Assembly: GCA_050732575.1 (NCBI GenBank)
Contig: JBOHRF010000256.1
Location: 1 to 7,306, forward strand
DNA from: JBBDWZ01 sp050732575
GTDB lineage: Bacteria; Gemmatimonadota; Gemmatimonadetes; Longimicrobiales; RSA9
Length of the DNA stretch: 7,306 nucleotides
Reading direction: 5' to 3'
Shown one piece after another: positions 1 to 5,426 of this stretch. How positions within the stretch are numbered: position 1 is the stretch's first letter; every line of letters starts with the position of its first letter. Under the pieces are notes generated by a model. The model ran no database searches. It had not been told where the DNA came from and worked only from the letters and a program-made list of their open reading frames with translations. The translations under genes were made by a program, and so were the position numbers.

Positions 1-3
1 GCC

Positions 4-285
4 GTGGCCGGCATGGTTTTCACTCTGGTGTTCACCGTCATCGTGGGTGGTTTCATCGTGCTGTTTCCGGTCACCCGGCGACTGGGCCTGCTGCTCGAGT
101 CGAAGTTGCAGGAAAAGAAGGACCCCATGCATGCCGAGCTGGCCGACGTACGGCAGATGAAAGAATTGATGCACTCCATGGAAGCACAGATTCGGCTGTT
201 GGCCGAGCGGCAGGAGTTCACCGAACAGTTGATTGCGCGCCGCTCGAAGGAAGCGTTGCCGCCGGGCAGCGAACCACGCGAGTGA
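4..285 (+). CDS. Small single-pass membrane protein with cytoplasmic coiled coil (hypothetical)
   Basis: I do not recognise a named family. Seen: residues 4-22 form one strongly hydrophobic segment (start MVFTLVFTVIVGGF), followed by a basic patch (TRR, residues 24-26), which by the positive-inside rule puts the rest in the cytoplasm. Residues about 32-80 are charged and heptad-like (SKLQEKKD, ELADVRQMKELMHSM, QIRLLAERQ), so a coiled coil is likely. The tail is Pro/Gly/Glu-rich. The GTG at 4 is one possible start and the ATG at 13 is another. The frame is open to the left edge, so the true start may lie outside the window. The stop overlaps the GTG start of the sensor kinase by 4 nt (GTGA), which implies co-transcription and translational coupling. 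Inference: it may anchor or tune the soluble kinase downstream, but nothing in the sequence proves this. Confidence 0.7.
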   Translation: MAGMVFTLVFTVIVGGFIVLFPVTRRLGLLLESKLQEKKDPMHAELADVRQMKELMHSMEAQIRLLAERQEFTEQLIARRSKEALPPGSEPRE

Positions 286-1448
286 GCGCACGTGCGTCTC
301 CTGACCTGGATGCACTGACCGCACTCACTGCGCTGGCCCGCACGCTCAGTCGGCCGGCCAACCTTGCTGACGCGCTCTCGGGCGCACTGGCCACGGTGGC
401 CGATGTGCTCGGGCTGGAGACGGGCTGGATCTGGCTGGTCGATGAAGACAGCCCTGATCCGCAGTTGGCAGCGGCGCGCGCATTGCCCGCCGAATTGCGC
501 GACCATCCGGCTGCCATGCGCGGCGATTGTTACTGCCTGCAAACCTTTCGCAAGGGCGACCTGCGCGGCGCGGCCAATGTCAATGTGGTCTGGTGCAGTC
601 GACTCGAGCAGCTGCTGGAGGATGACGAGGCCGCTACCGATCTGCACTGTCACGCCAGTGTGCCGCTCTTCGTGGGCGACCGGCAATTGGGCATGATCAA
701 CGTGGCCAGCCGCGATTGGCGCGTGCTCTCCCAGCCCGAGCTGAATCTGCTCACTACGGCCGGTGCGTTGGTGAGCCTGGTCATCGAACGCGCTCGGCTG
801 GAGGCAATTCATGCGCGTGCCCAGGCCGTGGAGGAACGCAATCGGATGGCACGCGAGATCCATGACACGTTGGCCCAGGGCCTGGCCGCACTCACACTGC
901 AGCTCGAGGTGGCTGACACGTTAGCGGAAACCACGGAAGATGCGCGCCTGCCGCAAGCCATCAATCGAGCGCTGGGATTGGCGCGTACTACGCTGGAGGA
1001 TGCGCGCCGCTCTGTGCTGGAACTGCGTGCTGCGCCGCTGGCCGGTCACTCGTTGGGACAGGCCCTGGCAGCACTCGTAGCCGGACATCCTTCCACCGTG
1101 TTTCACCTCCATGACTGGGATGATGCGGCACCGGTTCCTCGTGCCATCGAACTCGGCCTCTACCGCATCGCGCAGCAGGCCCTGAACAATGCGGCGCGGC
1201 ACGCGCGCGCCCGGCGCACGCACGTCGTACTCTCAGACACCGGCACCGGCATCCGACTTCGCATCGAGGACGATGGCATTGGCTTTGACACGGCCAGCGT
1301 GCGCACCGATCGTTTCGGTCTGCTCGGCATGAGCGAGCGCGCGCGCCTGCTGGGTGGGCAGCTGGCGGTGCAAAGCGAGCACGGTGGAGGCACCGTGATT
1401 CAGGTCGATGTGCCGCTGCCGCCGCGTACCGCCGACCGAAGTCCATGA
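282..1448 (+). CDS. Soluble sensor histidine kinase, GAF-HisKA_3-HATPase_c (NarL-type partner) with four GAF cysteines
   Basis: Predicted cytoplasmic histidine kinase that autophosphorylates and passes phosphate to the regulator encoded next. There is no transmembrane segment. Residues about 10-170 form a GAF sensor domain. Its C83, C85, C105 and C123 are the only cysteines in the 388-residue protein (spacing CX1C-X19-C-X17-C), as expected for a metal or Fe-S site. Residues 184-214 are the HisKA_3 dimerisation helix with H194 in EIHDTLAQG. The D195-Q199 spacing fits the DxxxQ phosphatase motif of this kinase class, so a dual kinase/phosphatase is likely. The ATPase domain spans about 285-380, with N303 in the N box, DDGIGFD (330-336) as G1 and FGLLGM (345-350) as G2. 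The N-box position usually held by Glu is Q299. The GTG start at 282 is chosen because the next in-frame ATG (residue 79) lies inside the GAF domain. Known relatives in architecture are NreB (PAS type) and AirS (GAF with Fe-S), so oxygen or redox sensing is an inference. Confidence 0.93.
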   Translation: MSARASPDLDALTALTALARTLSRPANLADALSGALATVADVLGLETGWIWLVDEDSPDPQLAAARALPAELRDHPAAMRGDCYCLQTFRKGDLRGAANVNVVWCSRLEQLLEDDEAATDLHCHASVPLFVGDRQLGMINVASRDWRVLSQPELNLLTTAGALVSLVIERARLEAIHARAQAVEERNRMAREIHDTLAQGLAALTLQLEVADTLAETTEDARLPQAINRALGLARTTLEDARRSVLELRAAPLAGHSLGQALAALVAGHPSTVFHLHDWDDAAPVPRAIELGLYRIAQQALNNAARHARARRTHVVLSDTGTGIRLRIEDDGIGFDTASVRTDRFGLLGMSERARLLGGQLAVQSEHGGGTVIQVDVPLPPRTADRSP

Positions 1449-2128
1449 CCCCGGCTTCAGACCTCGCCGGACGCAGCAGCGTAACCCCGATTCGCATTGT
1501 GGTCGTGGATGACCACCCCGTGGTGCGCGCCGGGCTCATCGCCATGCTCGAGACACAATCGGACTTCCAGGTGTTGGGCGAGGGCAGTAGCGGGCCTGAC
1601 GCACTGGCGCTGGTGCAATCACACGATCCCGATGTGCTGCTCCTCGATCTCGAGCTGCCTCAACTCGATGGATTGCACGTGCTGAAGCAGTTGCGCGCAG
1701 AGGGCGCGCGCGCGCGCGTCATCGTATTCACGGTATTCGATACCGATGAACGGATCATTGGCTCGGTGGAGGCGGGAGCGGCCGGTTACCTGCTCAAGGG
1801 CGCGCCCCGTGCCGATGTCTTTGCCGCCGTGCGCACAATGGCCGCGGGTGGCTCGCTGTTGGCGCCCGTGGCTGCGTCGGCCTTACTCCGTCGCGTGCGC
1901 CAGGATGCCGAACCGCGCCCCCAGCTCACTCCCCGTGAACTGGATGTGCTGCAGCACCTGGCGCGCGGCCTGGGCAACAAGCGCATTGCCAGCGCACTCG
2001 GCATCTCCGAACGCACGGTCAAGTTCCACATGAGCGCCGTGTTCGCCAAGCTTGGTGCATCCAACCGCACGGATGCTCTGACCAGGGCGGCGCAGGCGGG
2101 CATCATCCGGTTGCAACAGAACGGATGA
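1445..2128 (+). CDS. NarL/FixJ-family response regulator (REC-LuxR HTH)
   Basis: DNA-binding transcription regulator, cognate to the kinase just upstream, whose stop it overlaps by 4 nt (ATGA, 1445-1448). Receiver domain, residues about 16-132: acidic pair D22-D23, predicted phospho-acceptor D68 in LLLDLELP, switch T96 and conserved K118 (GYLLKGA). A short linker leads to a LuxR-type helix-turn-helix at about 158-220, with LTPRELDVL and the recognition segment ISERTVKFH. All key residues are present and the length (227 aa) is normal for the family, so it should work. The first 14 residues are a loose extension before the receiver. IRIVVVDDH begins at residue 16, but no better start is seen there. 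Phosphorylation should promote dimerisation and binding to target promoters, which cannot be named from this window. A 15-nt alternating GC run lies inside the gene at 1704-1718. Confidence 0.95.
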   Translation: MTPASDLAGRSSVTPIRIVVVDDHPVVRAGLIAMLETQSDFQVLGEGSSGPDALALVQSHDPDVLLLDLELPQLDGLHVLKQLRAEGARARVIVFTVFDTDERIIGSVEAGAAGYLLKGAPRADVFAAVRTMAAGGSLLAPVAASALLRRVRQDAEPRPQLTPRELDVLQHLARGLGNKRIASALGISERTVKFHMSAVFAKLGASNRTDALTRAAQAGIIRLQQNG

Positions 2129-2228
2129 CTGGTAGCCTCCCTGTCCTTTCGTACAGCCCTCTTCCTGTCCACCTGCTCGATATCACCGTAAGGCAACAAG
2201 CGGCATCTTCGTTCGTGCACATTGAAAC

Positions 2229-2237
2229 GGAGAAGGG
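2229..2237 (+). promoter_or_regulatory. Ribosome binding site deciding the SDR start
   Basis: GGAGAAGGG lies 4 nt before the ATG at 2242, with its GGAG core 9 nt upstream. This is the clearest Shine-Dalgarno match in the window. It favours the start at 2242 over the in-frame ATG at 2125, which would add 39 residues before the Rossmann fold that look unlike any SDR N-terminus. Confidence 0.7.
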
Positions 2238-2241
2238 CGTC

Positions 2242-2955
2242 ATGCAGGCAAGGGAAAAGACAGCGCTGATTACGGGGGCGTCGCGCGGACTGGGGCTGGC
2301 CCTGGCGCGCGGGCTGGCGGGCTGGGACTGGAATCTGATCCTCACGGCGCGCGATCCCGATCGTTTGCGCGCGGTGCGTGACGAGCTGGCGCAGGTCACG
2401 CATGTGGCCGCGTTGGCCGGTGACATCACGGATCCCGCGCATCGGCAGGCGCTGGCCGTGTTGGCGCGCGGGCACAGCGGGCTCGATGCCGTGATCAATA
2501 ACGCAGGCGCGCTCGGACCCAGCCCACAGCCGCTTCTGTTCGAGTATCCGCTGGATGCGTTGATCGATGTATTCCGCACCAACCTGACCGCGCCACTGGC
2601 GGTGTTGCAGGCCGTCAGGTCCGAGCTCAAGCCCGGCGCACGGATCATCAATGTGACCAGCGATGCGGCCGTCAATGCCTACGCCGGCTGGGGCGGTTAT
2701 GGCGCGAGCAAGGCGGGCCTCGAGCAACTCTCGGCCGTACTGGCCGTGGAGAACCCGGCGCTACGCGTCTATTGGGTGGATCCGGGCGATATGCGCACTG
2801 ACATGCAGCAGGCTGCATTCCCGGGTGAAGACATCAGCGATCGCGCTCGGCCCGGGGAACGCGTGCCCGCCTTCCTGACCCTGCTCGAGGGCGATCTGCC
2901 CAGTGGCCGCTACATCGCCAGCGATCTGTTGCACCTGGCCGTGGAAGCCGCATGA
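2242..2955 (+). CDS. Short-chain dehydrogenase/reductase (SDR), classical type
   Basis: NAD(P)-dependent oxidoreductase with a Rossmann fold, substrate unknown. With the start at 2242 it is 237 residues long, normal for classical SDRs. Seen: the cofactor-binding motif TGASRGLG at residues 11-18; a likely cofactor-side arginine in TARD (35-38); NNAG at 86-89; and catalytic residues N114, S140 (INVTS), Y153 and K157 (YGASK). PGDMRTDM at 181-188 matches the usual post-catalytic PGxxxT segment. The protein is cytoplasmic, with no signal peptide. The frame is also open back to an ATG at 2125 that overlaps the response regulator stop, but the strong ribosome binding site and the family N-terminus favour 2242. 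The 113 nt before it show no convincing promoter or terminator, so it could be co-transcribed with the two-component genes. Its stop overlaps the start of the QueA-like gene (ATGA, 2952-2955), so the two were probably made together. Confidence 0.93.
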   Translation: MQAREKTALITGASRGLGLALARGLAGWDWNLILTARDPDRLRAVRDELAQVTHVAALAGDITDPAHRQALAVLARGHSGLDAVINNAGALGPSPQPLLFEYPLDALIDVFRTNLTAPLAVLQAVRSELKPGARIINVTSDAAVNAYAGWGGYGASKAGLEQLSAVLAVENPALRVYWVDPGDMRTDMQQAAFPGEDISDRARPGERVPAFLTLLEGDLPSGRYIASDLLHLAVEAA

Positions 2956-3959
2956 GTGCAGCCGCCCCGCTTGCCACGCCGTTCGTGCCGCAGATCCTGG
3001 ACGCGCACGAGCCGCCCGAGGCGCGCGGCCTGGCCCGTGATGGCGTCCGTATGCTGGTCAGCAACGTTCGCGCTGACACGGTCCAACACCGCACTTTTCC
3101 GACCTGCCGCAGTTTCTCCGGCCTGGTGATGTGCTGGTCGTGAATAGCAGCGCCACCAACAAGGCTGCACTCAATGGTTGGCGCGAGCATCAGCACGAAC
3201 ACATCCGGGTGCACCTTTCGCAGCCCGTTGCTGAGACGCGCACGCGCTGGGTCATCGAATTGCGTCGTGTATCCGCTGCGGGCAGCGCACCCTTGCTCGA
3301 TGCAACGGCGGGCGAGGTGATTCGGCTGGCACCTGTGTTGTCGAGCTCCAAAGGGCCGGCCACGCTGCGCTTGATCGCACCATTCCACGCGCACGATCCA
3401 ACACGCGTGCGCTTGTGGATCGCAGACCTGGACGTGCCGGGTGACGTGCTATCCTATGCCGCGCGCTTTGGCCAGCCCATCCGCTACGACTATGTGCCCG
3501 GGCATTGGCCGATCGAGTACTACCAGACCATTTTTGCACAGGAACCCGGTAGCGCGGAGATGCCATCGGCTGGCCGCGCGTTTACGCGCGCACTGGTGGC
3601 GCGACTGCAGCGGCTCGGCATCGCTCCACTCGTATTGCACACAGGCGTGGGCAGTTTGGACGTAGGCGAGGCGCCGTATGCGGAACGGTATCGCGTGCCC
3701 GCTGCAACCGCGCTTGCCATCAACGCGGCGCGCGCCGCTGGCCATCGTGTAGTCGCGGTTGGCACCACCGTTGTGCCCTCTGGAAACCGTGGCCGCGCCC
3801 GGTGGCCACGTGCGCCCGGGCCGCGGTTGGACCAATCTGCATATCACGCCGACGCGTGGCCTGCTCGCTGATAAGGCCTATCGAACGGCTATGGACAACG
3901 GCTATTTGTGGCATGAGTTCGGAGATCTGCATCTGATCGATCGAGCGTCGATCAGTTGA
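2952..3959 (+). pseudogene. QueA-like protein (SAM:tRNA ribosyltransferase-isomerase family), frameshifted and internally deleted
   Basis: Family role (known): QueA moves the ribosyl part of S-adenosylmethionine onto the preQ1 base of tRNA in queuosine synthesis. This copy belongs to a divergent QueA-like branch whose reaction I cannot assert. Segment 1 (2952-3098, 49 codons) has HEPPEARGLARDGVRMLV. Segment 2 (frame shifted -1, 3098-3775) continues with SDLPQFLRPGDVLVVNSSAT, GSAEMPSAGRAFT, LHTGVGSLD and VAVGTTVV. Segment 3 (back in the first frame, from about 3777) has LETVAAPGG, RGWTNLHITPTRGL and GYLWHEFGDLHLI. Pieces and order fit one ancestral gene. The two shifts (-1 near 3095-3098; -2 or +1 near 3776) cancel. 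Between TRGL and LADKAYR about 30 residues are missing, where relatives carry a conserved TGWHEPEASHLLMLEA-like block. The total would be about 335 residues. Most likely a recent pseudogene; sequence errors could explain the shifts but less easily the deletion. Start ATGA overlaps the SDR stop. Confidence 0.82.
3933..3955. repeat. Perfect 8-bp inverted repeat at convergent gene ends
   Basis: CTGATCGA (3933-3940) and TCGATCAG (3948-3955) are perfect inverted copies with a 7-nt loop. The structure covers the last codons of both the QueA-like gene and the M23 gene, whose stops overlap by 8 nt (3952-3959). It could act as a two-way terminator or slow RNA polymerase, but no T-run follows on either strand, so intrinsic termination is doubtful. 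Confidence 0.4.
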
Positions 3960-5328
3960 CTCGCCCGCTCCGCTCGTTACGCCCATTCCCTGTGTCGATC
4001 CAGCCGATCGCAGAGTCTACGCGCACGAACAACCGCTCGCCAAAGCGCCCGTGAACGCGCACAGCACGCGCCGACAGCGTATCCATGACGGCCGCATTGT
4101 CCGTCGGCTGGGCCAGGAGCGCGGTGGGTGCTTCGAGCGCTTGCGTTCGCAACGGCGAGGTTGCTGACGTGACATCGGCAGCCGCCACATAGCCGGCCGT
4201 GCCATCGGGCAGGCGCACATCATACCAGGAGGCGCGGGCACCGAGCACGCGCGCCACGGTTTCGGCATTCAACTCGGAGACGCGTGTTGCTTCGCGATCG
4301 GGTGCGGCGCGCAGTACCGTCGCGCGTGCCATGCGCACCCATTCGCCCAACAGGCTGGTGTCCACGCGCAAGGGAGTGGGTCGCGCGCTGATGAGCGACA
4401 CCCAGGGCCTCGGGTCCATCGGCCCCTCGCCTCTGCGATAGATGCCGAAATGCAGATGGGGCGCCGTGCTGCGCGCGTTGCCGGTATTGCCCACCAGGCC
4501 CAGTGGGTCGCCGATCTTCACGGTGGCGCCGCGCTCCACCAGCTGCCGATCGAGATGCGCGTAGTACAGGCTGTTGCCGCGTGTTTCATCGCGCACCCAT
4601 ACCACACGGCCGCCGCGCGGTGTTTCCTGCACGCGCGTGACCACGCCAGCGGATGCGGAGAGGACGGGTGTGCCGCGCGGGGCAAAAATGTCGATGCCGT
4701 GATGATCGCGCGCGCCGCCATCGCGCGGCGCACCAAAACCGCTCTGAATCGATGCATTGGCCTTGCCCTGCACGGGAAAGGCCAGGGCAGGCTCGGCGCG
4801 CAATGAGAGGTGGTAGCGGCCGCCGCGCAGCAGCTCGGGTTGGATGCGAATGATGTAATCACCCGTGCGGCGCGGCTCGAACGCCAGGAAACGCACACCG
4901 CTATCCGCGGCGATCACGTGGCGGAGCGAATCGTCGGCGGCTTCCGGCATGGCGTATACATCGATGAACAGCAGCGCGCCCGGCGCAGGCGCCAGATCCG
5001 CGTTCAACACCAGGCGCCGTCCGCGCACCAGATTGACGCGGAACGCCACTGCACGCGGGCGCTCCGCGGGCAGGTAGCCCGCTTCTTCTATGGGCAGTGT
5101 GACGCGTACCGGTTGGCGCAATGCCGCGTCGGCCGCGCCCAGCCATTCGCGCGCCAACGCAGTTTCGTGCAGGCCGGCCTGCTGCAATGAGCGCGAGTAG
5201 GCTTCATGCGGTGTCGCGGCCGGCGGAAAGAAGTCCGGCAGCCCGATGGAATCACAGCCGGCCAACAGGCTGGTCACCAGGGCAATCGGCCCCAGTCCAG
5301 CGGCGGCAGTCTTCCGTGTTGCGCGCAT
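3952..5328 (-). CDS. M23-family (LytM-type) zinc peptidase lipoprotein with C-terminal SH3-like domains
   Basis: Predicted cell-envelope endopeptidase that cuts peptide cross-links, most likely in peptidoglycan. Seen in 458 residues: a lipoprotein signal peptide with basic start MRATRK, a hydrophobic core and lipobox LLAG-C25. Residues about 70-180 form a beta-rich domain of unknown role, possibly a pre-peptidase C-like fold (TGDYIIRIQP, RYHLSLRAEP). The M23 core is at about 195-310, with zinc ligands H209 and D213 (HHGID), H258 (YYAHLD), and H291/H293 (APHLHFG). All are present, so the enzyme should be active. Residues about 328-388 resemble a bacterial SH3 domain (WYDVRLPDGTAGYV), and 400-446 look like a second shorter one (GIGW-type end AIGWIDTG). 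The ATG at 5326-5328 has only a weak GGAAG 1 nt upstream. It is divergent from the metalloprotease lipoprotein and convergent with the QueA-like remnant. The substrate is inferred from the family only. Confidence 0.92.
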   Translation of the reverse strand: MRATRKTAAAGLGPIALVTSLLAGCDSIGLPDFFPPAATPHEAYSRSLQQAGLHETALAREWLGAADAALRQPVRVTLPIEEAGYLPAERPRAVAFRVNLVRGRRLVLNADLAPAPGALLFIDVYAMPEAADDSLRHVIAADSGVRFLAFEPRRTGDYIIRIQPELLRGGRYHLSLRAEPALAFPVQGKANASIQSGFGAPRDGGARDHHGIDIFAPRGTPVLSASAGVVTRVQETPRGGRVVWVRDETRGNSLYYAHLDRQLVERGATVKIGDPLGLVGNTGNARSTAPHLHFGIYRRGEGPMDPRPWVSLISARPTPLRVDTSLLGEWVRMARATVLRAAPDREATRVSELNAETVARVLGARASWYDVRLPDGTAGYVAAADVTSATSPLRTQALEAPTALLAQPTDNAAVMDTLSARAVRVHGRFGERLFVRVDSAIGWIDTGNGRNERSGRVN

Positions 5329-5426
5329 ACTTCCAATTAACGCCGTTTTGTTCGCAATTTCCAGCCGCCCGTCGCCTTCGCCTTAACCCTCGACCGGCCG
5401 ACCCCGCTGCGCCTACTTTCCTGGCC
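5329..5426. promoter_or_regulatory. Divergent intergenic promoter region
   Basis: These 98 bp separate the start codons of two divergent lipoprotein genes and must hold both promoters unless longer leaders exist. On the plus strand, TCGACC (5390-5395), an 18-nt gap and TACTTT (5414-5419) resemble a sigma70-type promoter ending only 7 nt before the ATG at 5427, which would give a leaderless or near-leaderless mRNA. On the minus strand, TTAATT lies 6 nt before the start codon with a poor -35 (CTGGAA) 18 nt further up. Neither gene has a strong Shine-Dalgarno sequence. All matches are by eye and weak. Confidence 0.4.

Noticed and set aside
988..1545. 185-codon open frame on the minus strand
   Set aside because: It is antisense to the kinase ATPase domain and crosses the kinase-regulator overlap; low-complexity Arg/Ala/Cys content.
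2129..2241. Promoter, terminator or small RNA between the response regulator and SDR
   Set aside because: I found no hairpin with T-run and no convincing -35/-10 pair. Only the ribosome binding site at 2229-2237 is clear.
1786..2727. 313-codon open frame on the minus strand across the response regulator and SDR
   Set aside because: It lies antisense to two genes with full sets of catalytic motifs, spans their boundary, and its translation is Arg/Ala-rich with no recognisable domain. Long antisense frames are expected in GC-rich coding DNA.
2952..3143. 63-codon open frame read as a separate small gene
   Set aside because: Its first 49 codons match the QueA-like N-terminus and the rest is the out-of-frame reading after the -1 shift, so it is the 5' piece of the broken gene.
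3759..3959. 66-codon open frame read as a separate small gene
   Set aside because: LETVAAPGG to WHEFGDLHLI matches the QueA-like C-terminus; the start is an in-frame TTG created by the reading frame and not a real gene start.
4450..4806. 118-codon open frame on the plus strand inside the M23 gene
   Set aside because: It is antisense to the M23 catalytic core, whose zinc ligands are all conserved on the other strand.
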